Below are positions 10,735 to 22,554 of a stretch of DNA of 64,000 nucleotides, piece by piece (the first letter of the stretch is position 1; each line of letters begins with the position of its first letter). Source of the DNA: Strongylocentrotus droebachiensis (lineage: Eukaryota; Echinodermata; Echinoidea; Camarodonta; Strongylocentrotidae); contig JAVYIG010000599.1 in assembly GCA_035222895.1 (NCBI GenBank), forward strand, positions 62,001 through 126,000, written 5' to 3'. Made by a program: the position numbers and the translations under genes. The notes below the pieces were generated by a model. It was not told where the DNA came from. It did not search any database and was given only the letters and a program-made list of their open reading frames with translations.

Positions 10735-11088
10735 CTACTCTCTCTCGACTGACTTTGGCGACCATGCTGTTCCACACCCTTGGTTACTTGCCTTTTCTAT
10801 TAGCACCACTCCCAGTTCTTTCACCCCTCTCCCTTCCAACAATTTCTGCAGACTGTCCATCCAAAGTATCCTCCTTCTTCCCCTACTCCTCCTTCCCACA
10901 ATTTTCCCTGTCAAAGCAAGATTCTCCAGGCCTTCTTTACGCATAATGTGACCCATGGACTTCAACTGCCTAATCAACATCTCACGTTTCATTTTCATTT
11001 GCACTCCAGCTCTTCTAGGAACTTCCTCATTATTAACTTTGTCAGTCCAGGGATTTTCATCAGTTTTCATAAAAACCGCATTTCGCAA
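10735..11088 (-). pseudogene. non-LTR retrotransposon (LINE) reverse transcriptase C-terminal remnant
   Basis: A 117-codon open fragment reads NPWTDKVNNEEVPRRAGVQ, then LIRQLKSMGHIMRKEGLEN and LALTGKIVGRRSRGRRR-WMDSL. This W-TDKV-N-EV-RRAG ... RQL-xx-GHIMR-EGLE-L-LTGKI-G-R-RGRRR pattern is the conserved tail of the ORF2/pol protein of invertebrate non-LTR retrotransposons, downstream of the reverse transcriptase palm, where the thumb/linker lies. No catalytic RT or endonuclease domain is present. The frame is broken just upstream of 11088, so this is a 5'-truncated dead copy. The clade (CR1-, RTE- or L2-like) cannot be told from this tail. Confidence 0.8.
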
Positions 11089-11570
11089 CTTTCCAAACGC
11101 TTTTTAGTATCATAGGGTAAAGTCCATGTTAAGTACTGGGTAAATGTAACAATTCAGTACTCTTATTCTGGTCCTCATACCCATTGTGCGATGTGTGATG
11201 TAGAAACCTACATCAAGTTTGATTCAAGACAAAACGTTCAGATTTTGTTAGATTCCCCCGCACGCCCCTTCAAACCAAACGAACAAACAAACACAAATCG
11301 CCCGATTTCATGTACTTTAGATGTTAAATAGCGAAGTACTGCAAAATGTAAGGTATTGTGTTTGTTTCCTCCCTCCATTCTGCGAGATAGGACGAGATAG
11401 AAAGAGAGAATGGTAGAGAGAAAACGACAAGAGTGAAAGAGAAATGGATACTACTAATAATGATTATAATGATATAAATAATATTAACAACAATAGTAAA
11501 AATGATAATAATGTTAATTATAAGGATAATAAATAATAATAATAATAATTTTGTTCATGATTATTTGTAT

Positions 11571-11742
11571 CAGCTGTTCTTCCTGAGAGCCCTGCAGTTA
11601 TCATTAACCGGCAATTTCCAGTTACCCATTTACACCTGGGTGGAGAGTGGCAAATGTGGATTAGTGTCTTGCCATGAGACGCGAGATTCGCAGACTCACC
11701 CCTTGGATTGACAGTCAAGTTAATAAGCAACATCACAACCAC
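11571..11742 (-). mobile_element. tRNA-derived SINE
   Basis: On the minus strand the order is TTGACTGTCAATCCAAGG, a degraded B box, a GACACTAATCCACATTTGCC segment, CTCTCCACCCAGGTGTAAAT, GGGTAACTGG and GGGCTCTCAGGAAGAACAGC. This is the same architecture as the copy at 583. It is followed by an ATT microsatellite at about 11460-11555. Confidence 0.78.
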
Positions 11743-11984
11743 AATACCTCCACCAGATTAAGAAAAACTTAGTAAAGGATTAAAAAGGTTACCATCGTCC
11801 CTTTCATCAACGAAATATTTATCTGTTAAGAAAATACAAAAAGAAAGAGAAAGAGAATGGAAGAGAGATAATAATAATAATGATAGTGTAAACTTATAGA
11901 GCGCACACACCGTCCAGGGACGCTCATGGCGCTAGCTCAGCAACAGTTCTCTTTGATACAAGTAAAGTAAATAATTTTGAAATA

Positions 11985-12041
11985 TTTTTTGCAATATTTT
12001 CATAAGGAGAGATAGAGATAGAGAGAGAGAAAGAGAGAGAG

Positions 12042-12078
<37 letters not shown>

Positions 12079-12165
12079 CATAAGGAGCGATAGAGACAGA
12101 GAGATACAAAGAGACAGATATAAGGAGAGATAGAGACAGAGAGAGACAGAGACAGAGAGGGAGTT
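11985..12165 (+). repeat. GA/TA microsatellite
   Basis: GAGATAGAGA and AGAGAG runs flank a short TATATATATA core, then degenerate GACAGAGA repeats. Confidence 0.93.
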
Positions 12166-12886
12166 TGGATGAGTTAGTATATTGAAAGAGAGTGGAAGAA
12201 TTAAGTAACATTAGAGACTGTGACAAACAAAAATAATTGAACTTTATAAAGAAAGTGTAAGGGAAAGCCATATGGAAGACTTCAATTTAGAACAATTACC
12301 GGGCTACAGGTCTAAAGAAACCATTTTGAAAGTATATCTGACCAAATTCCTCGCTTTTACTCACAAAACATCCGGAAACCTTTTAAAGACCCATAATGCT
12401 GTAACCGCATGGTTAGGGAAATCGCCGTATCGCTAATTCTTTTACAATGAAATGAACTATAGATGTCCTATGGGGTGATGCCCGCTCATCAGGGGTCATT
12501 TTCCTAGTTGAGAAGTTTCAGTGCCTGGTCAAGGGATGGGGGGTCACGCAACCCCCCCCCCCCCCCCATTCTATCCGCCACAATCTTCCTACACTGTTGG
12601 TCATAATGGTGGATTTTTTTTTTTTTTTAACCTCAAGTTATGGAATTATGTTGACAATGATTTATTCCTAATAGATCTAGATAATAGTATACATTCTCAG
12701 ATTTTATTGAAAGACAATTGGGGAGTGTTTGTTTTGCGTGATTTCTAAAGCATGTGTGTGCTACAATGCTAATCAACTAGGTGACCTACGTCCTTAAGTC
12801 ATAACTGACAGTAATGGGGATTAATACCTTATAAAAGGGCACTAATATAGGACATCGACCCGGTTTTGATCCTGGGGGCTCACAGT
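12166..12886. other. intergenic; C and T tracts only
   Basis: A 17-base C tract near 12550 and a T tract near 12617 recall decayed hAT MITE interiors, but no terminal repeats or target duplication could be placed. No gene seen. Confidence 0.4.
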
Positions 12887-13237
12887 AACGAGGCCACTGC
12901 TTAGCCAATGAATCATGACTGTACGCAGCGGGCGCTAGGGTACGTCGACGCCCCCACAAAAACACAAAAACACACACAAAAAAAAAAGGAATACATTTTC
13001 AATAATTCATTGCATTTTTACCCGACCCCCAAAATAAAAAACCTTCTATGTGGGCATGCCTTGAACCATAATGCATGGCCCTACAGAGGAAATTTCCTGT
13101 TGGGGACTGGGGGAAAATGCAATGAATTATTTAAAATTTATTGCATTTTCTTTGTTTTTTGTTTTTGTGGGGCCGTCGACGTACCCTAGCGCCCGCTGCG
13201 TACAGTCATGATTCGTTGGCTAAGCAGTGGCCTCGTT
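12887..13237. mobile_element. foldback (long inverted-repeat) MITE
   Basis: A 351-bp palindromic element has arms of about 75-80 bp that are almost perfectly complementary: AACGAGGCCACTGCTTAGCC... on the left and its complement ending GGCTAAGCAGTGGCCTCGTT on the right. A centre of about 190 bp contains CA/A-rich and T-rich stretches that also partly pair. No target duplication could be fixed with confidence; TA is possible. No coding capacity. Family unknown. Confidence 0.88.
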
Positions 13238-13651
13238 TATATTTCTTGTGAGAGATTTAAGAGTTAAGAAATTCTTCACAAATTAGATTGCAAAGATTTT
13301 TTTCGAGAAATCAACATTACTGCGATTTCCATACTACATTTTAATGCCCCTATCATTCATAATCAAATAATGCGATGTGTAATAATCATTTTGCACATTA
13401 AACAAATTTACTGCAAAAGTTGATTTTTACTTTCTTGTGTTCTGTACTTTCCCCCTTGTCTTTAGCACCACTCTATTTTTATTCTGTGTATATCTAAGGT
13501 TGAAAATCAAATCACAGGGCTATTGAAGTTGCCATAGGTTTATTTTTCCGAAAGTCCTTGAAATCGTGTTTGGTGCTCCCCGGTCAAAAACTGGTAGGTA
13601 AGAACCTTGTACATTCGTTTGAGATGAAATATATTCTGTCCCATTTTTGTA
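13238..13651. other. intergenic, nothing recognised
   Basis: No gene or repeat recognised between the foldback element and the TTAA MITE. Confidence 0.45.
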
Positions 13652-13655
13652 TTAA

Positions 13656-13852
13656 AGGGAGGCTTTACTACTTCAGCAAGAAGGGATTAGACCACCCAGT
13701 GAGCCTTCGAGGTCACTGTGACAGGTGGCTATCTCATTAACTCAGCTCTCATTTAACATAAGAAAAAGAGGATCATGGGAGACCAACAGGCACCGATTTG
13801 GGAAGTTTTCTATATAGAGGGAGCAAGTAGCTACAAGTAGGACAGTGTGCCT
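13656..13852 (-). mobile_element. TTAA-target MITE, family A copy 2 (inverted)
   Basis: A 197-bp copy of the 9053..9248 family in reverse orientation, flanked by TTAA at 13652-13655 and 13853-13856. Its core is closely similar to the other two copies, but the left terminus has diverged (AGGGAGGC rather than AGACCGTC). Confidence 0.87.
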
Positions 13853-14194
13853 TTAAAGAAAAAACTGCCAACGAAACTGGATATATATATATGTGTGTAT
13901 TTCATTTATCCTTATATCCATTTCTAAACAGTCCGTCCAGATCAAAAAATTACCTTTTAGCACATTCTCAGAGCACTACGGCTGAACTGTAGGTTTATGG
14001 CGCCTTTTCTAACGTACACGTCTGTCATTGGTTATTATTTGCGGTCACGTGGTGTCCGTTAACTTTGCAGCGTAGCAAATGCGTTTGAAAGTCACCTTGT
14101 CCGTGCTAAACGACCTATGCTTGATTGGATAAAGTAACATGTCATGTAGGTCAACCACACGGGAAAGGTGACAGGAGATTCACTTTCTCAGAAA

Positions 14195-14248
14195 GGTTAT
14201 GGGGAGGGAGAGCAAGGGAAAGAGAGGGAAAGAGAGGGAGGGAGAGAG

Positions 14249-14295
<47 letters not shown>

Positions 14296-14610
14296 GGGGA
14301 GGGAGAGAGAGGATTGTGTTGGGTGTGAATGAGAGACGGCGAAACAGGCAAAATGAGACAGAGAGGGGAAGAAGGAAGGAAGGATGAAGAAGAGACAGAG
14401 AAAGAAGGAAAACATGGGAGAGGTAGAGAGAGAAGGAAGGAAGGAAAGAGAAGAGGGAAAGAGAGAGAGAGAGTGAAAGAAAAACAGACAGCGACAAATA
14501 GAGACAGACAGAGAGACAGAAAGAGGGTGAGAGAGAGGAGTAGCAAAAGAAATGGAGAGATGGATACGAAGACAAATAGAGAGACAGACAAAAGAAAAGA
14601 GAAGGAGTGA
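14195..14610 (+). repeat. GA-rich polypurine tract
   Basis: About 415 bp of nearly uninterrupted purine on the plus strand: GGGAGAGA, AG runs (14250-14290), AGAAGGAAGG and GACAGAGA. It creates several long Ser/Leu/Pro-rich spurious frames on the minus strand. Confidence 0.95.
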
Positions 14611-16760
14611 ATACGTTGCACGCATAGAGCAAATTTGAAAAGAAAAGAAAGGAACGATTTGAAAATGTCTCGTTACATTGAAATATTTATAATTCATTTT
14701 CTGATATGGAATGAGTCATGATCATTACATCGCCTTCTCTCTGCTGTTATGGAATATTTTGTTTACCGATAATGATGGATGGAAAATGTAATTTCAAGAA
14801 AACATAAAAATAGAGAGAGTGAATCTAAAGAATTGTTCGAAGCAAAAATTATAGTAGAAAGCTTTGACGCTGGTTCGTAAATTATTATTCCTTGCTTTCG
14901 AATGCAGTGTGGGAATAATATTATGCTACATTAACGTATTTTTATTTTCTCTTTTGATTCTTACAGCAGACAATTACAAACTTCCCCCGCTGTACACATC
15001 AAACATGCATTATGTGTCATGAATCCTCTATGTGCCTTACTAAAAATGCAAATTTTTAAAATTTAAGTTATGATAAATGAGAACTCCTACTCACAGTTCA
15101 AGTCTCTGTTAAGAACGTTTCTGTTATCAACATATTAGTTTGTTTAATTATGTCTTACATTGTACTACCCTTATATAACTTTTATTTCTGTAATATGCTT
15201 TGTATTGTATTATTCTATTACTGCAAATTATGTCCTGAAGTATATTAAACTTTAATTTATGTGTATTTTACTTTATCTCTTAAATTACTTAATGGTCGTA
15301 TGCCCACAATTATACAATTTCTACACAGCTGCGCCAGGAGTGTAATTTTTGACAGACATGGCGCATTATAAATGTTCACTATTATTATCATTATTATTAC
15401 TATTATTATGCATACAAATATTACGTCATCGTGATTATTTTGCAAATCTCCGTGAATTTCACCAACGTAGAAACTAAATTAAATTATTCATAGGACACAA
15501 ATCCCCATCAAGGAGACATGTCCACCCTCTTTATTTTTGTTTATTATGGTTCGAAAAGAAAATAATGATGCATAAATATTTCTTTTTGTAATCGAGGAGT
15601 GGAGGAGCTAATTACGGTGTTAGCCCACTAACTGAATGAACTTTCATATTTCACAAAATAATATGATACATGCATTGTATTTGTATACCTGTATATATTC
15701 ATCGTTGTTTTTTTTAAGTACTGATAATCGATGCCGGAGCAAAAGCCGAGGTAATTATCTCCAAAAGCTCTTTGCATTATTATTATTTCTCTTAATGCCC
15801 GCTTTTGACTTTTATATTTTTGGCGCGGAAGAAGATGATAATTTTTCGTTTTATCGCGTTTGTGAGTGCACTGTCTGACGTGTCTTGTATTATTTATATA
15901 CAGCAGGCGTGTAATGTAATAATATTTGTTTGAAAACAATTTTGTATTGTCTTATTCGGTTCTATAAAGCGTAGGAGGGAAGAAAACAGTTTTATGATAC
16001 GTCTTTCATCATCTTTGATGTCGTGTATATTCTTGGTTATACAATTGTTTTTTTCCTATAAACTCCCTCGCTTTTCTGCCACCAACCCACCTTTCGTAAC
16101 ATTTCATACATCTCAGATGAGCTAATGATGTGATATGATTGAGTGTGGTGCAGGGAAGGGAGAAACTTTTGTATCCAAGCATGATAACAACTATTTGTAA
16201 CCTCCTTTTCTTCATTACGTCATAATGATGCGTCATCTTTAAAAATAAATTATTTGTCATCTTCTACTTTTTTTAACTTCCATGTTGAAATTATTGATAT
16301 TAGAAAAAAATGGTTGTAAATACATTATTTATTTTCTTTATTATTTATTTACTTTCCCTTATATTTAATTTAGGTCTTCTTTTGTATACATCTTCCCACT
16401 TTCTTTCCTTTTCATTCTCAACTCTTTTTCGACGTTCCCCTGCAGCTTACTCAAATTATTTTTGTGTTTTCCTGGAACATTGTGTAACCCCCTTGGCCAC
16501 ATTCCAGTTGCTTAACTGCGACCAATTGAAAAATCCATCCCAAAATTCATTTATTGCTGTTGAGAAAAAAGGTTTTGCCATTTCTTAACATTACGAACGA
16601 TTTGCAACTTTATAAATCAATGGATCTAAAATATAACCCTGAGGTACGACATAAGTAAGCTGGAAATATCACGTTCCCACCAAACAACCAAACACCCTTA
16701 AAACATTTCTCAATATGAAAGAAGTGCTTCAAAGAAGATGTATTTTAGTGCAAATGTCAC
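14611..16760. other. intergenic, nothing recognised
   Basis: A+T-rich DNA with a short ATT microsatellite near 15380-15412. No exon with both coding resemblance and splice sites was found. Confidence 0.45.
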
Positions 16761-16867
16761 CCAGTCTTGAGGAAACATCTGCCTTGGGTCGAGCTTCAAC
16801 ATCGCTATAATCATTTCGCTACCCAACGTTTGGCTTCCAGGTTCGAGATGGCGCGGCTGTTATTTAA

Positions 16868-17098
16868 TTATTGGACCGAAAGCTGCACGATGCGTTGCAA
16901 CAGCGGCTTCACTGGAAATCCCCCATCAAACATGTCAGAATGGATAATATCATCAGTGAGATGGACTTCCATTTGGCCAATGACTAGGTAAACGGTACTT
17001 AATCGATGAATCGTGCTTACTCTAAGACGAAGCGTCGCGCCCTCGGGTTCTAGCTCCGACGTCATGTCAGTCCGCGACGACGGTTGCGCATTCGTCAT
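16868..17098 (-). other. CpG-richer patch with an open frame, possible exon, unrecognised
   Basis: On the minus strand the sequence from 17098 opens with ATG ACG AAT GCG CAA CCG and stays open for 76 codons. After about 26 codons (ending ATLRLR) it reads AGA|GTAAGC, a good consensus splice donor near 17020, so a short first coding exon is conceivable. The local CpG density (CGTCGTCGCGGACTG, GCGCGACGCTTCG) stands out from the surrounding A+T-rich DNA. I do not recognise the protein and claim no function; it may be chance. Confidence 0.2.
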
Positions 17099-18129
17099 CT
17101 GCGCATGCAGCCGTTGCGTTCATACTTTTAAGATAATCTTTTAACGTTCTCCACATATAGATTAGTTGTCGATATCTTGAAAGGTAGCCTAATGAATATC
17201 CATTATTCCACTGCATGACGCCCTGAGTAGGCCTCCGTTATAAATAAGTTGAGTAAACTTTCATATAACAATTGGGGGAAATGATCTGCAAGCTTTTGGG
17301 GGGGGGGTTAATTTTACCCATTAAAGAGTGCATTTTGGCCAATATTATAAGGATCTAAAGCAAACATGCATGCTCTCTTAAAGTTGTATCCAATTGAATT
17401 TAGGATGTACCAAAAAGACATAGCATTCACTGTAAAAGAAGACGTGTGTACTTTCATCACTGACATTAAATTATATTTCGGCATGATATAGAATGCCATT
17501 TTAGATTGGATTTCACTGACCAGAATAAAGGAGAAATATGACAATGCGAACATGGTAGTAACTGGGCAGTTCGAGAATTCTGCAGATCTACAAGTGCATT
17601 AAACTTATCATGCTAATACGAACTGCTATTAGTATTAGCCGGCAGGGCGGAAGCATTATTTCTTGGAATTTCTCCCTTTTTAGTTCTTAATATTGCTTTA
17701 GCTGCTTCGCCAATGTCTTTGAACTTTTCAAGGGATGACCCTTCTTCTTTTCACGAATTTCATCAGAGTTCGAATTTCGCCGAGTCTTATTTATTTTTTA
17801 ATCATTCTTCAATTTCATGGGATTTCCTGTAATTTCCATGAAAACCTGCATTGGCATGAAGCCAAATAGTTGCAGAGAAGGATATATCAATATGAATGAA
17901 TTTATTAATATCACGTTAATCTTTAGATCAAATATGACTTCATCTAGTTCCGTAATGACTTCATGTAGTTTAGTAAAGACACTGTCAAAATGTCCTAATT
18001 ACGACCAAAACAAATTTACCAACCTGTTCCTTAACTCACGGTTGCCACACTTTAGTAATCTAATATTTGAGGAGGGGGTTCACATGACATCAAATGACCT
18101 CATATTGACAAATTAAAAATGACCGAATT

Positions 18130-18399
18130 TTATATCATATATGGCAAGGATATGAGCAAATCGACTAGGGCAACAGCGTTCTCCACGATGATCCGCTGCC
18201 CAGGATGAATCGAGCTGTCAATGATGGGCGAGAATTTCGCGCGATATCTCGCCCACCTGTTTCCAAGTTCACGACACACACGACATATCACGCTGTAGCT
18301 GACCTCTCTTTGCGTCACTGCAAGTCTACCGCCAAAACAACGCTGATGCGTATGTAGAGTAGGAAAAAGTGCAGTGTTAACCTGATGTAGTAACGCCAC
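18130..18399 (-). other. CpG-richer open frame, possible exon, unrecognised
   Basis: An 89-codon minus-strand frame includes ICRVCRELGNRWARYRAKF. It contains a plausible acceptor (pyrimidines then GCATCAG) and donor (AACAG|GTGGGC) that would delimit an exon of about 90 nt. The composition (GATATCGCGCGAAATTCTCG) differs from its surroundings. No known family is recognised. The frame may be accidental. Confidence 0.2.
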
Positions 18400-18419
18400 G
18401 AACTGACATTAAAACAGTG

Positions 18420-19009
18420 GCAGAAAGATCGAGTGTTTTGAGACATAATTATTTAGTTGATCATCCCCCATGCACTTAGCGCGGGCGTTTGTCAGGTATT
18501 ACAAGTGTTCTTCTCATTCCTTAGTCTTGTCTTAGAGTAGGAAGGTAGCAAGAAAAGCCACTCTAAAAATAAAATTTAAGCATGCGAGGAGAATGAAACG
18601 GCAAAAAATTGTATTTAAAACAGGCGGCTGTCCAATTTAATCACCGGGCCACTCCAGTTGCATGTGCCAGAATGATAGATAATGGTCAAAGAAAAAGATA
18701 AGTGAGGAAGCGAAATTCGCAGGAAAGGAATCGCAAGGAAATTGTGAAAGACACCTTCGATTTAATTTTATTTTATTTATGTACCACCACCAGATAAATG
18801 AGTTTTAAGCATTTTCATATGATGATATTGATGTATTAAAAATGAAAATATTGCTTAATAAAAAAGAAGAATGAAAATACTATCTGTTGCTTCTTGAACT
18901 TACGAATGAAACATTAATATAAAATATTTCAGTGGTGATTTCACCACAAAATTATGAGTTAGAATGACTTCATTGGACATTTTCTTTAGAGAAATGCAGA
19001 AATGACAGG
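18420..19009. other. intergenic, nothing recognised
   Basis: A+T-rich DNA with no recognisable gene or repeat. Confidence 0.45.
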
Positions 19010-19017
19010 TCTCAGCC

Positions 19018-19375
19018 CAGTGGCGTACGCAGGATTTTTTCAAGGGGGGGGGGGGGGGGTTAAAATCGGGCCCAAAATTTCGGGGGGGGGGGGGGGCGGT
19101 AAGAGGACACTTTTTTTTTTTTTTTGTCTCAAAATTTGAAAATTTGACATTTTGTTCCGTGGGGGGGGGGGGGGTAAGGTCACCTTTTTCAGGTCAGCCA
19201 TTGGCATAATTTTTTTTTTTTTTAAATAAAAAAAATAAATAAAAATAAAAAAAATCAAAATGGGGGGGGGGGGGTTCACAAAAATTATACACAAAACATA
19301 CACATAAAAACTCGAGGGAGGGGGTTAACCCCCCAAACCCCCCCCCCCCCCCCCCCCCCCCTGCGTACGCGCCTG
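19018..19375 (+). mobile_element. hAT-type MITE (GGCGTACGC family)
   Basis: A 358-bp element begins CAGTGGCGTACGCAGG and ends CCTGCGTACGCGCCTG. It is flanked by a perfect 8-bp target duplication TCTCAGCC (19010-19017 and 19376-19383). The interior has G tracts of 10-18, T tracts and C tracts, and no coding potential. It is a sister of 4455..4891 in opposite orientation. Confidence 0.95.
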
Positions 19376-19664
19376 TCTCAGCCTATTATGCTCATTAGGC
19401 ATTGATGTTACGCAACGTGCTTTCTTTGTAACAAATTTGGAAAATGATTTTGATTTTCTTACAAAAACAGTTATAAGTTTGCAGTTGTAGCATAAATTCT
19501 TTTGAAATTCACACCGAGTTTAGCAGACGATGTTATAACATTATCTACGACATTTCAGTATGGATGGTTCAGTCACTATATAAGATGTAAATTTCAAATT
19601 CTCGTTGCATTTTTTAGACACCCCGTATAAATATACATGCGTATATTATATAGATATAATTCGT

Positions 19665-19755
19665 CGCTGTTTTCACGAAGTGACGGTAGTGAAAAAAAAT
19701 TGCATTCACTTTGCGTGACGATTTTCCTCACTACCGTCACTTCGTGAAAATTATA
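19665..19755. repeat. strong stem-loop, possible short palindromic MITE
   Basis: Arms TTTTCACGAAGTGACGGTAG (from 19670) and CTACCGTCACTTCGTGAAAA (ending 19750) are perfectly complementary around a loop of about 40 nt. Flanking TATAATT and AATTATA extend the symmetry. Function unknown. Confidence 0.85.
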
Positions 19756-20636
19756 GTATCATTCAATTTTGCAAATCCTCCGTCACGATAATATACAAAT
19801 AATAATCAAAACAGTTGAAATGAAAATCCTTGAGAGTTTAATTAATATATTCCCAATTTCAATATATACAATCAGATCCACTGATCGGAAGATTTAATCA
19901 AATCGATAAACCCCCATGATCTATCAACATGTCAAAGAACGGTATATCATTATATAACGGGTAAATGCTTTACCCCTGCTTTACCCCGATTGACGTAGAA
20001 TTCTGCATTTAAAAAAACCAACAACGATACAAAAAAAAAGGCCCTTTTTTGTGAAATGACCTTTGCCTCATAAAACTGATTAATTTAGGGATTTAAAGTC
20101 GAGACAGACTTCGAATACGATGAATATCAATGAATGCATCAGTCTAGACGTATATCTCTGAATTCATCCCATCTGATATAATTAGAAGGTCATAATCGTG
20201 AACGTATTTATACAAAAGTGGGTTAAGTATAAACCATTTTGAATAAAAAGCGCTGTCGTGGGTCAACTCAGGTTCACGATATTCCTTATTCAGTTGTTGT
20301 CGCTAGTTTATTTTTATGGTGCCATATGAGAGCAGGCCTAAATTAGGCCGTTGTACATGCTTCATGGAACGGTTGCTATTTCAAAAATATTATTACCAAA
20401 CCATGAAAGATAAACCCGGTTTGACTTTTTGACTCGTTGAATGTTTAATATTGACAATGTGATATGAAAACAGAGGTTTAATGGGAACTTGTTTATTCAA
20501 CAAAATAATAACATTGTAAAAGAGTGGAGGAGAATGTTTGAAACTGAACAGTCGACGGGAAGCGATAATGTTTGGGAATATTCGAAAGATAACATCACAC
20601 AGTATGCTTTATTGTTACCGCCTTTTGACATAAATC
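19756..20636. other. intergenic, nothing recognised
   Basis: No gene or repeat family recognised. Confidence 0.45.
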
Positions 20637-20639
20637 TAA

Positions 20640-20659
20640 GGGGAGAGAGAGAGAGAAAG

Positions 20660-20733
<74 letters not shown>

Positions 20734-20735
20734 CA
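20640..20735 (+). repeat. GA microsatellite
   Basis: GAGA runs with AAAG interruptions; plain simple sequence. A TA run follows near 20818-20835. Confidence 0.95.
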
Positions 20736-21039
20736 CGTGTCGATGTATATTGGTCTAGTGGATAAGTTTCAGGTTTCAATTTGCAACAAAAAATAGAGAC
20801 AGACATATAAAAAAAAAATATATATATATATATATTATACATGGAGTATGACTGTATGAGTACGTCTCAATGATAAGTAGAATGTGAGGAACCTCTTAAA
20901 AAGCAGTGCTTGTGTATTATAGGTTCTTGATAAAATAGACATTGTAGATTTTTTTTTAAACCATAGCAGTAGAGAAAGACATTATTTAGAGGGGGGTTGA
21001 AAACACAATGGAATAAGAAAATTTGGATACAAATGCATC

Positions 21040-21190
21040 AGCACCATGTCTCCGGAGTCGTGAACCACAGGATATGGGGTTCGAGTCCCTGTTACAACAC
21101 TAACGGCCTTTGGAAATACAGTAATCTACATTTTGCCACACTCCACCCATGTGAGGTAAGTATGGGTACCTGGCAGGAATCAATTTCATG
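21040..21190 (+). mobile_element. tRNA-derived SINE, degenerate
   Basis: A B-box-like GGGGTTCGAGTCCC lies at 21076-21089. It is followed by ACATTTTGCCACACTCCACC and GGGTACCTGGCAGGAAT, the SINE body in plus orientation. The A box is eroded. Confidence 0.68.
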
Positions 21191-21355
21191 ATATGCTAGA
21201 GCGCCCTAATGGCATCCATGCTGAAGCCGGTGTAGTAATAATTTGAAGCGCCAGGAGTATATCAAGTTTGCCAGCCATGAGCGCTATTCAGTAACCTGAT
21301 ATTGTCATTATTATTATGGCATTTCTCATTATCGAAATAGTACATTTATCATCAT

Positions 21356-21826
21356 CACTGGCGTATCGTGGATCCGATCACTGGGGGCACTGGTATAGTG
21401 GGGCGGTAATTTTACTGAGGTTGGTGAAATGCGAGAGGACAAGCTCATACAGTGAGAAAAGGGTGTGGGAGAGGGTGTCGTGTCACCTTCTGTTCATGTT
21501 ATTCTCCTCTTTCTTTTTCTTCCCCTACTCCTCTACCTTCTTCTTCTTCATCTCCTTCTTCTTCTCCTTCTTTACTTTTTCTTCTTTTTCTTCTCCTTTT
21601 TCGGAATCCCCTTTTCTTCTTTTTCTTCTTCTTTTCCTTTTTCATCTTCTCTTCTTTTTCTTCTTTTCCTCCTCCTTTTCTGTCTTCTTCTTGTTTCCTT
21701 CTTCTTCTTCATCACATCCTTCTTCTTAATATTATTATTATAAATCTTCTCTTTTTTCTTTTTGTACACCTATGTCATTCGGTTGGGGGCACTTGCCCCC
21801 TAGTGGTCCCTGTACATTCGCAACTG
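21356..21826. mobile_element. possible hAT-like element filled with CTT repeat
   Basis: The left end CACTGGCGTATCGTGGATCC and right end GTACATTCGCAACTG resemble degenerate CAGTGGCG-type inverted ends, each followed inwards by GGGGGCAC or GTGCCCCC-like motifs. About 270 bp of CTT/TTC polypyrimidine (21495-21765) fills the middle. No clear 8-bp target duplication was found, so the boundaries are uncertain. The long frames through the pyrimidine tract are spurious. Confidence 0.45.
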
Positions 21827-22550
21827 CACCTGAAAGACATGGCACAAACTTTTTTCAGCGACTATACATATGCAAGAATATTTGCAAATCATTTTTGCTT
21901 GATTATTCTACATGATTGTGATAATTCTAAGACTTTTCGACTTCACCCCGTAAACATAGCTTCAAATTTCTTTGACATTAAATTGCCAGAAATGATTTTA
22001 ATCGGTGATTATATAGATGGAAATTTTTTTGTAAACTAATTCATGATCCAGATATCTGATTAAATACGCCCTCATGCAGAGCCATAGCAGGTTAATGTAA
22101 ATCAAACAAAATACTTGCTTTAGAACCGAAAAGTCTTTTCCGTGAAATCGCAATTCCAATGGGAACTTTGAGTCAATAAGGATTGAAGACGTAAATGCTA
22201 GTGTTCCTTTGACATGGTATCAATCGTATTAATGTATTTGCCCCCGTACTTCAGGCAAAAATACTGTTAAAAAGGATCCCCTCCCCCCTTTCCCAGCTTG
22301 TTGGTTGTGAAGTTTTAAGTAATCTTCTGAAAGGTTACGTCGGGGGCTGGCTAGGTTTTCATAGCAGGAATTTACAGAACTATTTTTCAGGATTATGTGA
22401 CTCAAGCAAAAATTGGGTGGTTTGTTCTAATTTAAGATGTTCCGAAGGATTTTGATCCCGTCATTTTGAATAATTGTTTAAAAAAAAAAAAAAAAGTAAA
22501 TGGTTACAAACAGATCTGTGCCAGGCTGTAATTCGTATTACCCAATCAAT
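21827..22550. other. intergenic, nothing recognised
   Basis: No gene or family recognised. A 15-base A run lies at about 22481. Confidence 0.45.
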
Positions 22551-22554
22551 TTTT

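Noticed and set aside
14151-14697. Three overlapping minus-strand frames of 150-166 codons.
   Set aside because: All derive from the GA-rich tract at 14195-14610.
21316-22039. Overlapping frames of 137 and 195 codons.
   Set aside because: They run through the CTT pyrimidine tract and are open in several frames; no domain outside it.
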